From: Ectobacillus antri
Lineage (GTDB): Bacteria > Bacillota > Bacilli > Bacillales > Bacillaceae_G
NCBI RefSeq assembly: GCF_003852715.1
Contig: NZ_RIAV01000008.1
Location: forward strand, 1 to 64,000
Direction of reading: 5' to 3'
Length of the DNA stretch: 64,000 nucleotides
The notes under the pieces are model-generated. The model searched no databases and was not told the DNA's origin. It worked only from the letters and a program-made list of their open reading frames with translations. A program made the translations under genes and the position numbers. Below, piece by piece: positions 16,434 through 24,271 of this stretch (within the stretch, counting starts at the first letter, position 1; every line of letters begins with the position of its first letter).

Positions 16434-17246
16434 ATGAATCGTAATGAATTTATAAAAAGGTGGCTAGGTGCTTTGTCTGGAGGATCTGACCAAATAAATG
16501 CTATTTATATTAATGGAGACCGTCGCAATCAGTGTTTTCTCACATCGGGCATCAGTTTCCATGAGTTTGCTAACAATATTCCATCACCGCTTCGCAATGT
16601 TCTTCTGCTAAAGCACGATTTCGAATGGACAGATTATAATTATCATACGCTGTTTGAATATGTTGAAGAAGAAAATATACAAAGGCTTATTTCAGCTGAT
16701 GTTAAACAGTTTCGTGAATTTTGCTGGATTGACTTTGACGATGTAAATGATTTAGAAGAGATGGAACCCATTGAGATTGCAGAGTTATTATACTTAGCTC
16801 ATAAAAAAGAGCCAATGGGAAAACCTTTCTTTGCACTGCTCAAAAATAAATACGTGTATCTATCTCCGGATGATGGCTGGTTAAACAAAGTGTACTTCAG
16901 AAGACTACAAGATTTTGCAGGTCTTCTCAGTAAAGTGATTCCGTATAAGTTAGGTGCATTCGGAAAAAAAAGATTTGTACTGTTTCAAAAAAACAAAATA
17001 TATCCTGCCATTACTAGAGCAGTAATGGAACATATGTTACCTTGGACAGAAGATGGTCTTCTCATTGACCTTGAAAATAAACAGGAAACGAAAAGAGGAT
17101 TGGAGATACCTTTGTATGTAGTTGGTTCTTACACGAACGCAGATGATGTAATGGAAAATCTGGAAGAGCTAAGGGCACAGGCGCAAGATCGTGCGTGGCT
17201 TATTTTTGATAAAAAAGAACAAGAATGGAAATGGGAAACGGAATAG
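16434..17246 (+). CDS. uncharacterised cytosolic protein (270 aa)
   Basis: Soluble, acidic, no signal or membrane helix. Blocks such as RNEFIKRWLGALSGG at the start, PIEIAELLYLAHKKEP in the middle and a final EEWKWE-like Trp-rich end give no domain I recognise. The assigned ATG lacks a good ribosome site (the best upstream match is weak), so expression may rely on a non-canonical signal or the start may be wrong by a few codons. Codon use is like the neighbours. Confidence 0.65.
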   Translation: MNRNEFIKRWLGALSGGSDQINAIYINGDRRNQCFLTSGISFHEFANNIPSPLRNVLLLKHDFEWTDYNYHTLFEYVEEENIQRLISADVKQFREFCWIDFDDVNDLEEMEPIEIAELLYLAHKKEPMGKPFFALLKNKYVYLSPDDGWLNKVYFRRLQDFAGLLSKVIPYKLGAFGKKRFVLFQKNKIYPAITRAVMEHMLPWTEDGLLIDLENKQETKRGLEIPLYVVGSYTNADDVMENLEELRAQAQDRAWLIFDKKEQEWKWETE

Positions 17247-17280
17247 ATGGAATGATTGTAAAGCTTTTTTATCATCCACA

Positions 17281-17318
17281 TGTAAAAGAACACACCGCGT
17301 ACGGTGTGTTCTTTTACA
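17281..17318. terminator. strong bidirectional terminator
   Basis: tgtaaaagaacacaccg-cgta-cggtgtgttcttttaca, a 17-bp perfect stem between convergent genes. Confidence 0.85.
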
Positions 17319-17622
17319 TAGCTATACGAAAAAACAAGCTAAATACAATAGAAAACGCGCTGAATCCAATGGCAGTAAAAGCTAATGTTTTTGCCCCGTA
17401 ACGTAAAGCAATTAAACCGGCTACAATACCGATTGATCCAAGAAAAATAGGATAAAAAGCAATAGAAAATAAGGAAATGAATAGAGCAATGTACCCCAGT
17501 ATAACACTCTTATTAGTCTTGGATGTAAGTAAGTTTACAGAATCATGCGGTGTAATTTCAGCTGCATATTCTTCATCATGACGGCGAATATGATAGTGTT
17601 TTATGCCTCGTTTTATTTTCAA
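17314..17622 (-). CDS. small membrane protein, DUF4190-like (102 aa)
   Basis: TTG start 8 nt after GGAGG. Basic cytoplasmic head (KIKRGIKHYHIRRHDEE), then two helices (about 40-60 and 70-98) with the GSIGIVAGLIALRYGAK hairpin turn resembling DUF4190. Function unknown. Confidence 0.7.
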   Translation of the reverse strand: MKIKRGIKHYHIRRHDEEYAAEITPHDSVNLLTSKTNKSVILGYIALFISLFSIAFYPIFLGSIGIVAGLIALRYGAKTLAFTAIGFSAFSIVFSLFFRIAM

Positions 17623-17761
17623 AAGTCATTCCTCCTTCTTTAGTGTAGAGGTATTAGTATGTTGTGTTTGTGACGAAGAAAAATGCGTTCCGGATTTTCC
17701 CAAAGGTAAATCCAGCATTCTCATGGAATATATACAGAAGAAAAGGAAAGTGGTGACAGAT

Positions 17762-18436
17762 ATGTTCAAATGGCATGAGCAAGCACAACAAACATGGGAT
17801 AAAGGTGCAGAGAATTGGCATAAAAGTAGCAAAAGCATGTGGGAAACTGGAAGTAGAAGTACAATCATTCCATTAATGCAGCAATTTGTTCCTGTTGGAT
17901 CTTATGTATTAGATGTGGGATGTGGTGATGGGTATGGTACATATAAGTTACATCGGGCAGGTTATGCAGCAGTTGGCATAGATTTATCGGAGCGTATGAT
18001 TGCATTTGCGAAAAAACGGGCAAAAGATGAAAAGCTCTCTTTTCAGCAAGCTGATTTAAAAGCACTCCCTTTTGCAGATAACAATTTTGATGCAGTTATG
18101 GTTGTGAACGTTTTGGAATGGACAGAGAATCCATGGCAGGCATTACTTGAAATAACACGTGTTTTAAAGCCGCATGGTAAAGTGTGTATAGCGATACTGG
18201 GTCCAACTGCAGCACCACGTTCACATAGCTATCGTCGTTTGTACGGTGATCATGTGGTATGCAATACAATGATGCCCTGGGAGTTTAAAAAATTGGCGCA
18301 GGAAAACGGTTTTGATGTGTTAGCAGGACAAGGTGTATATAAGCGTGGCGTGTTAGAGAAAGAAGTAAATCAACTGCCAGAAGAACTACAACAAGCTTTA
18401 AGCTTTTTATGGTTATTCATGTTAGAAAAGCAATGA
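17762..18436 (+). CDS. class I SAM-dependent methyltransferase
   Basis: 224 aa. SAM-binding motif VLDVGCGDGYGTYKL (about 48-62), motif II GIDLSERMI, then FDAVMVVNVLEW and an ITRVLKPHGKVCIAILGPTA segment: Methyltransf_11 fold. The tail VCNTMMPWEFKKLAQENGF is a subfamily mark found in Bacillus. ATG 17762 begins where the family begins; the frame open from 17603 crosses the divergent gene's leader. Substrate unknown. Confidence 0.88.
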   Translation: MFKWHEQAQQTWDKGAENWHKSSKSMWETGSRSTIIPLMQQFVPVGSYVLDVGCGDGYGTYKLHRAGYAAVGIDLSERMIAFAKKRAKDEKLSFQQADLKALPFADNNFDAVMVVNVLEWTENPWQALLEITRVLKPHGKVCIAILGPTAAPRSHSYRRLYGDHVVCNTMMPWEFKKLAQENGFDVLAGQGVYKRGVLEKEVNQLPEELQQALSFLWLFMLEKQ

Positions 18437-18467
18437 AAAACAGAGGGATTCAACCCTCTGTTTTTTT
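18436..18467. terminator. bidirectional terminator
   Basis: aaaaacagaggg-attcaa-ccctctgttttttt between convergent genes. Confidence 0.85.
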
Positions 18468-18475
18468 AGAGACGA

Positions 18476-18757
18476 TTAGTCGTGGCAACGTCCACCTACA
18501 GATACAGCATTAACACTGTTCACATTAACACGTGTTAGGCCAGGGAAACCGTTGAATCTTGATAGAATCAAGTTGCCGTTTTGGAACCCTTCAAAGATAC
18601 CGTGAGCTGGTTTTTGATCGTCGTATTGAATTACAACAGGTGTACCAGGGCTTAAAGTTCTTAAGAATCTAGCGATACTGTTTTCATCAGAAGCGCCTGC
18701 AACGTTATTGACATTGCGATTGCCAGTTCTGTAATTATTGTAACCGAAACAACCCAT
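18476..18757 (-). CDS. small Gly/Asn-rich, probably spore-associated protein (93 aa)
   Basis: ATG after GGGGTGA. Head MGCFGYNNYRTGNRNVNN, then a compact beta-rich domain (GTPVVIQYDDQKPAHGIFEG, NGNLILSR, VNVNSVNAVSV) that resembles Sm/SH3-like barrels of the DUF2642 coat-protein type, and a Cys near the end (GGRCHD). A textbook sigma-K pattern lies upstream, supporting late mother-cell expression and a place in the coat or exosporium. Family assignment is tentative. Confidence 0.7.
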   Translation of the reverse strand: MGCFGYNNYRTGNRNVNNVAGASDENSIARFLRTLSPGTPVVIQYDDQKPAHGIFEGFQNGNLILSRFNGFPGLTRVNVNSVNAVSVGGRCHD

Positions 18758-18782
18758 ATTTTTTCACCCCTTTCATGTAATA

Positions 18783-18810
18783 TATCTTATGCTTGTCTTG
18801 CATAAGGTGT
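18783..18810 (-). promoter_or_regulatory. candidate sigma-K promoter
   Basis: On the minus strand AC (18809-18810), a 17-nt spacer and CATAAGATA (18783-18791), an exact match to AC-N17-CATANNNTA, 26 nt before the start codon of the small Gly/Asn-rich gene. Confidence 0.5.
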
Positions 18811-18870
18811 GTTGGACAAGAAATAAACTATTGCGGATTTTTACGAAAAAATAGAGTTAAGGGGACGTAT

Positions 18871-19108
18871 ATGAAAGGTAATGTACTGATACCGATTCCA
18901 ACAGACGTGAATTCCACATCACCTTCATATTTCAACGAGCGTATAGAGACATTGTTGGGGCGGAAGGCACCCTAGCAAGTAAGAATGCTGTAGTGATGAC
19001 ATTAAAGTTAGGGGTAATGGGAATGAAAGTAAATAGTAAAAGTGGAACAAGCAAAACTTAGTGAATGCAGCAATCCAAATGTATGGACTTGAACTGATAG
19101 TAAACTGA
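18871..19108 (+). pseudogene. frameshifted small gene, family unknown
   Basis: Starts with ATG behind AAGGGG and reads KGNVLIPIPTDVNSTSPSYF before a stop at 18973. In the next frame the text continues without a gap (GAEGTLASKNAVVMTLKLGV, MGMKVNSKSG), and in a third frame ends LVNAAIQMYGLELIVN-stop. Three open pieces in order with no overlap suggest one gene broken by two indels. I do not recognise it. Confidence 0.4.
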
Positions 19109-19216
19109 TTGCAGTGACAAGCTCTTAAGCAGGCTCCCAATTGCTAACAGTAATAAAGGTGTCTTAGCAGTAAAGGTTGCTTTTATGCGCTGTTCTTTGT
19201 AAACTGTATAGTGACA

Positions 19217-19254
19217 AAGGAACGCCTTTCATTATGAAAGGCGTTCCGTTTTTT
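19217..19254 (+). terminator. terminator hairpin abutting the ribosome site of the helicase operon
   Basis: ggaacgcctttc-attat-gaaaggcgttcc (perfect 12-bp stem) followed by gttttttg, and then directly GGGAGG and the next ATG 12 nt later. It may end upstream transcription, or act in the operon's own leader as an attenuator, since no room for a promoter remains between hairpin and gene. Confidence 0.75.
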
Positions 19255-19265
19255 GGGAGGCTCGC

Positions 19266-19772
19266 ATGTTTGATCCGACTGTGTTTGATAATTTAAAAGT
19301 AATCGCAGAAGGTGCTATATACGATAAAGACTTAGATGGAGACATTTGTGTTATAAATCGTAGTGACTGCGTTGACTTAGCTACGATGAGCCGCGCGTAC
19401 CATATTTCGTTTTGTTTGCCGACAGATACTATACAAGCTAAGCTTTTGTTGACGGTAGACGCGAAAAATCTGGTAGGAGAAATTTTAGAACAGCAAGCTA
19501 TGCCAGGCTGTCGCTTAGAAGTAACCTTTACCTGCGTGTTATCGTCTGTTGCCGTATGCGAAAATATACAGGCAGTGGTTGAGAAAATTTGGGGTCAAGA
19601 GCGCATGATTGTACAACGAATTTCATACCAATATAAACAACCGGTATATACAAATGAGATATCAGTAGCGTTCCAAAAGCAAATTACAGAGGATCATGCG
19701 GATGATTTGTCTATTGTCGTAGAGTATATGATCACCACATTACATATGCTCAAGGATATTATTGGAAAATAA
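19266..19772 (+). CDS. uncharacterised protein coupled to a DEAD-box helicase gene (168 aa)
   Basis: Soluble, mixed alpha/beta, no signal. Reads FDPTVFDNLKVIAEGAIYDKD at the front and ends in a helical piece MITTLHMLKDIIGK. Start ATG after GGGAGG. Stops 19 nt before the helicase ATG, with the helicase ribosome site just past its stop, so the two form an operon. A role with the helicase in RNA or ribosome metabolism is a guess from position only. Confidence 0.75.
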   Translation: MFDPTVFDNLKVIAEGAIYDKDLDGDICVINRSDCVDLATMSRAYHISFCLPTDTIQAKLLLTVDAKNLVGEILEQQAMPGCRLEVTFTCVLSSVAVCENIQAVVEKIWGQERMIVQRISYQYKQPVYTNEISVAFQKQITEDHADDLSIVVEYMITTLHMLKDIIGK

Positions 19773-19791
19773 AGATGAAGGAGATAAAGGG

Positions 19792-20958
19792 ATGAAGGAT
19801 TTCAAGCCATTTTTACAAAATGCCTGGGAAAAGGCAGGATTTCAAGCGTTTACTGATGTTCAAACACAGAGTTTGCCGCTTGTACTTGAGGGAAAAGATG
19901 TAATTGCTGAATCGCCGACGGGAACGGGAAAAACACTTGCGTATTTGTTGCCTTTGCTACAAAAAGCGGATGAAGCCATTACAAACCCACAAATTGTTAT
20001 TGTATCGCCAACACGTGAGCTAGTGATGCAAATTCATAGTGAAGTACAAAAGTTTACTGAAGGAAGCGCTTTATCTGGTGCATCTTTAATTGGAGGTGCA
20101 GATATTAAGCGACAAGTAGAGCGTTTAAAAAAACATCCACAAATTATTGTTGGTTCACCCGGACGTATTTTAGAATTGATTCGCATGAAAAAGTTAAAAA
20201 TGCACGAAGTGAAAACCATTGTATTTGATGAGTTTGATCAAATGATTAAACAAAATATGAAGAGTTTACTGGAAGATGTAGTAAAAACGACAATGCGAGA
20301 TCGACAATTGTTGTTTTACTCAGCGACAATGCCAAAAATCGCAGAAGATGCAGCGCGAGAGATAGCAAATGAGCCGACAATAATTCGTATTAAACGTAGC
20401 GAAGAAACGAGTCGTGTGAAGCATTTGTATGTAGTTGGTGAACTGCGTGAGAAATTGGATAATGTTCGCAAAATCGTGAAGATGGATAACGTAAAGGCTG
20501 TTGCATTTATGAATGATCCATTTCGACTTGACGATATGGCATCCAAGTTGCAATTTAGAAAAGTGGCGGCAGGTGTTATTCATTCTGATGCAAAAAAACA
20601 AGAACGTGCAGCAACACTAAGAGCATTTCGTCAAGGGAAAATTCAAGTTGTGCTAGCGACAGATGTAGCAGCAAGAGGTCTTGATATTGAAGGTTTAACA
20701 CATGTACTTCATCTAGATTTGCCGGAGACGGTGGATCAATATATTCACCGCTCTGGTCGAACAGGCCGAATGGGCAACGAAGGAACGGTAATATCGCTGG
20801 TTACACCAAACGAAGAGAAAAAGCTATTGCAATTTGCAAAAAAGCTCGGTATTCAGTTTGAAAAATTAGAAATTTACAAGGGCGCTCTTATTGAGAAAAA
20901 ACCAACCCCAGCTAAGAAGAAGCGACCTGCGTTTACAGCGCGCAAAAAGCCTAGGTAA
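19792..20958 (+). CDS. yfmL: DEAD-box ATP-dependent RNA helicase, YfmL type
   Basis: 388 aa, a minimal two-RecA-domain helicase. Motifs: Q motif (FQAFTDVQTQ), I ESPTGTGKT, Ia SPTREL, II DEFD (in place of DEAD), III SAT, IV/V ATDVAARGLDIE, VI YIHRSGRTGR. The run KKHPQIIVGSPGRILELI and KLKMHEVKTIV are close to B. subtilis YfmL, implicated in ribosome assembly and cold growth. Basic C-terminal tail KKKRPAFTARKKPR may bind RNA. ATG 19792 after AAGGAG; the frame upstream overlaps the preceding gene and is not used. Confidence 0.92.
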   Translation: MKDFKPFLQNAWEKAGFQAFTDVQTQSLPLVLEGKDVIAESPTGTGKTLAYLLPLLQKADEAITNPQIVIVSPTRELVMQIHSEVQKFTEGSALSGASLIGGADIKRQVERLKKHPQIIVGSPGRILELIRMKKLKMHEVKTIVFDEFDQMIKQNMKSLLEDVVKTTMRDRQLLFYSATMPKIAEDAAREIANEPTIIRIKRSEETSRVKHLYVVGELREKLDNVRKIVKMDNVKAVAFMNDPFRLDDMASKLQFRKVAAGVIHSDAKKQERAATLRAFRQGKIQVVLATDVAARGLDIEGLTHVLHLDLPETVDQYIHRSGRTGRMGNEGTVISLVTPNEEKKLLQFAKKLGIQFEKLEIYKGALIEKKPTPAKKKRPAFTARKKPR

Positions 20959-20971
20959 TCCTAGGCTTTTT
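20944..20971. terminator. bidirectional terminator
   Basis: aaaaagcctagg-taat-cctaggcttttt between convergent genes; it overlaps the last codons of both. Confidence 0.8.
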
Positions 20972-21926
20972 CTGTTGCTTCAGCAGTTAGAAGGTAATGT
21001 ACAATTCCCATTGCACAGACATTTATATCTAATTGTAAAATTTCATATACAGTATGAGAAGCGGGCACACCCTGCGCAGTTAGATAGGTTCGTATATCTG
21101 TAAGCAACTTTGCGGATATTTTATTTGCCGCACGTTCTGGATTCGGTTCATTTCGGAGTACGTCTTTACCTGTTTCTACAAAGTGAGGTAGCCATGTTTC
21201 AATTTGACGACATACACCCCGAACGTGAGAAGACACACCAAAATGACTGAAGTAGATATGATGCACACCAAGCTTATGAATGCGATGCAACGATTGAAGC
21301 ATCGCCTCTGGATTAAACTGAGTAGGAGAGGTAGAAGGCAAATAAAACTCTACACCACAGTCCATCAATTCGCTGTAATAAATACCGATTGTGTCACCTG
21401 TAAAAATACCGTTCGTTAAAGAGTCGTGAATGCTGATATGATGATTGGCATGCCCTGGTGTATCATAAAATGTGAGAAGTCGTTTCGGTGAAATACGCAA
21501 AGTAGCATGGTTTTCCATTGTTATCACACGATCAGAAGGAACGGGCAGAATAGGTGAGAACAATGCGTCAAATTGGTCCCCATACACGGCTTTAGCGCCC
21601 GCAATTAACTTTGTCGGATCAATAAGATGTCTGGCTCCACGTGGATGCACAAGCAGTTTGGCATTTGGACAGCGCTCTATCATAAGCCCCGCTGCTCCGG
21701 CATGGTCTAAGTGTACATGTGTTACAATTATGTAAGCGATATCATTTTTATTAATACCAAGTGCACTTAATCCTTGCTCAATATGCGGAACAGAGGGGCT
21801 TGCGCATGTTTCAATCAGCGTAATATACTCGCCGAGTAACACATACGTGCCTGTACGACCTAGTCGATTTAAATCATAATCATCAATCAAGTATAGTTGT
21901 TCTCCAACTTGTTTCGGTATTGTCAT
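20961..21926 (-). CDS. metallo-beta-lactamase fold hydrolase
   Basis: 321 aa. Zinc motif HVHLDHAG (about 70-77), downstream ligands in DTPGHANHH and FTGDTIG, and a His near YFSHFG; the N-terminus YLIDDYDLNRLGRTGTYVL is the lead strand of the fold. Glyoxalase-II-like layout with an extra C-terminal helical part (about 240-321). Substrate unknown. Confidence 0.9.
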   Translation of the reverse strand: MTIPKQVGEQLYLIDDYDLNRLGRTGTYVLLGEYITLIETCASPSVPHIEQGLSALGINKNDIAYIIVTHVHLDHAGAAGLMIERCPNAKLLVHPRGARHLIDPTKLIAGAKAVYGDQFDALFSPILPVPSDRVITMENHATLRISPKRLLTFYDTPGHANHHISIHDSLTNGIFTGDTIGIYYSELMDCGVEFYLPSTSPTQFNPEAMLQSLHRIHKLGVHHIYFSHFGVSSHVRGVCRQIETWLPHFVETGKDVLRNEPNPERAANKISAKLLTDIRTYLTAQGVPASHTVYEILQLDINVCAMGIVHYLLTAEATEKA

Positions 21927-22133
21927 GTGTATTCTCTCCCTTCAACGGTCACAAAAGAATCGGAAGAAAACAGGGTTTTCCTCTGATTTGTTGATATATA
22001 TTTACAGTATAAGGCAAAATAAAGAGAAAGTCTATTTTAGTTAGAATATTCAAACTATTTAAGGTTCGTTTTTTTAGACATTGTGTTTGAAAACATTTAT
22101 CATACAGATATAAAGTAAAAGGAGGCATTATGT

Positions 22134-22610
22134 ATGTCTGTATATCAATTTGAAGTTAAAACAATAACCGGAGAAACAAAAACATTGCAGGATTATGCAG
22201 GAAAAGTGTTATTAATTGTAAATGTGGCTAGTAAATGTGGATTTACACCGCAATATAAAGGATTACAAGCACTATATGAACAATACAAGGAACAAGGATT
22301 TGAAGTACTTGGATTTCCATGTAATCAATTTATGGCTCAAGAGCCAGGTGATGAAGCGGAAATTGCCAGCTTTTGTGAACTGAATTACGGTGTTACATTC
22401 CCGATGTTTGCTAAAGTAGATGTGAACGGAGACCATGCACATCCGTTGTTTAAGTACTTATGTGAGCAAGCTCCTGGTATGTTAGGACTAAAGGCAGTGA
22501 AATGGAATTTTACAAAGTTTCTCGTAGACAGAGATGGAAATGTTATTGAGCGTTTTGCGCCGCAAACAGCACCGGAGGATTTAAAGTCAGCAATTGAAAA
22601 GCACTTGTAA
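22134..22610 (+). CDS. bsaA: glutathione peroxidase-family thiol peroxidase
   Basis: 158 aa. Peroxidatic Cys in NVASKCGFTPQY, the Gln in GFPCNQFMAQEPG, and Trp/Asn in KWNFTKFLVDRDG complete the active site; the second Cys in FPCNQF allows thioredoxin-coupled turnover as in non-seleno bacterial enzymes. Reduces hydroperoxides in the cytosol. ATG after AAAGGAGG. ypgQ and ypgR homologues lie within 7 kb, as in B. subtilis where bsaA neighbours them. Confidence 0.93.
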   Translation: MSVYQFEVKTITGETKTLQDYAGKVLLIVNVASKCGFTPQYKGLQALYEQYKEQGFEVLGFPCNQFMAQEPGDEAEIASFCELNYGVTFPMFAKVDVNGDHAHPLFKYLCEQAPGMLGLKAVKWNFTKFLVDRDGNVIERFAPQTAPEDLKSAIEKHL

Positions 22611-22691
22611 TCAAAGTCAAGCCGTGTTTACAGAACAATTTCAAAGAATATTAACACCAAAATAGGTTGGGACAAAAGGTTTCAGCCAAAG

Positions 22692-22750
22692 AAAAATCCG
22701 AACTATTAGTCGGAATCCTCTACACAGAATTCGATTTAGTTCGGACTTTT
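22692..22750 (+). terminator. long-range hairpin downstream of bsaA, possible terminator
   Basis: Arms tccgaacta (22697-22705) and tagttcgga (22737-22745) with an inner gaat/attc pair, bounded by aaaaa and tttt. Confidence 0.55.
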
Positions 22751-22843
22751 CCTTTATGAGTGTTAGTTATTCTCTATTCTTTCGGTTTTAGAGTTACATG
22801 ATTCAGTTATGTCTCGGTCTCAGTTTTAGTAGCATAGACATAT

Positions 22844-23092
22844 TTATCCGCGCTGTAGCAAGATATACCCGCTCACATCATTAGATGGACCGGCGCATTC
22901 CACGACAAAGCCGTTTGCGAGTAAGCAGTCGACTGCACGCTGAGCTGAGCGACCGGGACGCAATCTGGTCGTGCAAGGAGAGGCATTACCAACTACATTT
23001 GCTGTGACAATTGTAATAGGAGCGCTTGGATCCAGTGGATTTCGTTCGAAGGTGATGAGCACGAGATCTGTGGGACGAGGGATAGAAACCAT
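22844..23092 (-). CDS. uncharacterised small protein (82 aa)
   Basis: ATG with AAGGAGG 8 nt upstream, so very likely translated. Beta-rich, two Cys (ASPCTTRL, VVECAGPS), Pro-rich start VSIPRPTDLVLITFERNP, conserved-looking GRSAQRAVDCLLANGF helix. No signal peptide. GC content is higher than that of the neighbours. Family unknown; spore-associated expression is possible but not shown. Confidence 0.65.
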   Translation of the reverse strand: MVSIPRPTDLVLITFERNPLDPSAPITIVTANVVGNASPCTTRLRPGRSAQRAVDCLLANGFVVECAGPSNDVSGYILLQRG

Positions 23093-23179
23093 TCATATTC
23101 CTCCTTCAGAGAGTAGTTATATCATATAAGATGCTTGTCGTTGAAAACGGCTTGTTTCCTTGTCACGACTTTTGAAAAA

Positions 23180-23213
23180 TGTGCATAAAAAAAGAGAGCA
23201 ATCTCTCTTATGT
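23180..23213 (-). terminator. terminator of the 42-aa gene
   Basis: On the minus strand agagagattgctctctttttttatg: stem agagag/ctctct and a seven-T run, about 125 nt past the stop. Confidence 0.6.
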
Positions 23214-23338
23214 GTGAAACAGTGAACTGTTTATAGGGCTAATATAGCGCTGTGCAGACCGCTGTACGGCAGGGTGTGCAGCGGTTTCTATAACTCTATG
23301 AAATGTATTATATAAACGATCAAACTCCGTTCATTTCT

Positions 23339-23467
23339 TCAGTGTAGTCCAAGTTTGTCCATTTCTTCTCCCATACTGTCGCTCTTCGCTACAAATTTTG
23401 CAGGTTCCTGATTATTCTCACTTTCTGCGTATGGAACGCCGCATGTTTCACCAATATAATGTGTCAT
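23339..23467 (-). CDS. novel 42-aa hydrophilic peptide
   Basis: MTHYIGETCGVPYAESENNQ followed by a charged helix ending MGEEMDKLGLH. ATG 7 nt after GGAG; an ATG two codons earlier overlaps the site. A CATACAATA box (23499-23507, minus strand) lies 32 nt before the start and matches a sigma-K -10. No known family; likely a small spore protein. Confidence 0.6.
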   Translation of the reverse strand: MTHYIGETCGVPYAESENNQEPAKFVAKSDSMGEEMDKLGLH

Positions 23468-23498
23468 GTTCATTCTCCTTTATACGATTTGGTACTTT

Positions 23499-23507
23499 TA
23501 TTGTATG
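23499..23507 (-). promoter_or_regulatory. candidate sigma-K -10 box of the 42-aa gene
   Basis: CATACAATA on the minus strand fits CATANNNTA; no AC at the exact 16-17 nt spacing. Confidence 0.3.
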
Positions 23508-23629
23508 TTATCTCTCTATTGTTAAAGTATTCCACAAGTAGCGATTTTTTCTCCTACCAAAGTATGAGTTATAGAGAAAAGATGTGTATCCTAAGGCGTT
23601 ATGGTACAATAAGAAACTGGGTGATAGAG

Positions 23630-24271
23630 ATGAATATATATATTGAGAAAACCATTGCTTTTGTAAAAGACATATTGGGTAAAGATGCGACAGGACATGA
23701 TTGGTACCATATTGAACGTGTACATAAGCTAGCCCTCGTGCTGCATGAAAAAGAAGGAGGGAATCGTTTTGTAATAGAAATGGCGGCACTTCTTCATGAT
23801 GTAGCCGATGAGAAGCTAAATGAAAGCGAAGAGGCTGGTTTACAAAGGGTTGTGAACTGGCTCGATTGTTTAGAAGTACATAAGGAAGACCATTCTCATA
23901 TCATAGCCATCATTGCAAACATGTCCTTTAAAGGTGGACATGGGGGCAAAGTGAATACAATAGAAGGGAAAATTGTGCAGGATGCAGACCGGCTGGATGC
24001 AATCGGTGCTATCGGCATCGCACGGACGTTTGCGTACGGCGGAGCAAAGGGACGTTTAATGTATGACCCAAATATACCTCCGCGTGAGCATATAACAAAA
24101 GAGGAGTATCGGAATGCTAACGAGCCGACACTAAATCATTTTTATGAAAAGCTCTTGAAGCTGAAATCTTTAATGAATACAGAAACAGCTAAAAGAATGG
24201 CAGGAGAACGCCATGCCTATATGGAAGCCTTTATACAACAATTTATGAAAGAGTGGAATGCAAAAGCATGA
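23630..24271 (+). CDS. ypgQ: HD-domain nucleotide pyrophosphohydrolase, YpgQ type
   Basis: 213 aa. HD-superfamily residues: HDWYHIERV (H...), LLHDVADEK (HD pair, about 55-62) and QDADRLDAIGAIGIAR (distal D). The B. subtilis homologue YpgQ is a metal-dependent (d)NTP pyrophosphatase. ATG 23630 follows GGGTGATAGAG; the longer open frame begins in the divergent gene's leader. Its stop overlaps the next ATG (GCATGA), so it is coupled to the ABC-F gene. Confidence 0.9.
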   Translation: MNIYIEKTIAFVKDILGKDATGHDWYHIERVHKLALVLHEKEGGNRFVIEMAALLHDVADEKLNESEEAGLQRVVNWLDCLEVHKEDHSHIIAIIANMSFKGGHGGKVNTIEGKIVQDADRLDAIGAIGIARTFAYGGAKGRLMYDPNIPPREHITKEEYRNANEPTLNHFYEKLLKLKSLMNTETAKRMAGERHAYMEAFIQQFMKEWNAKA

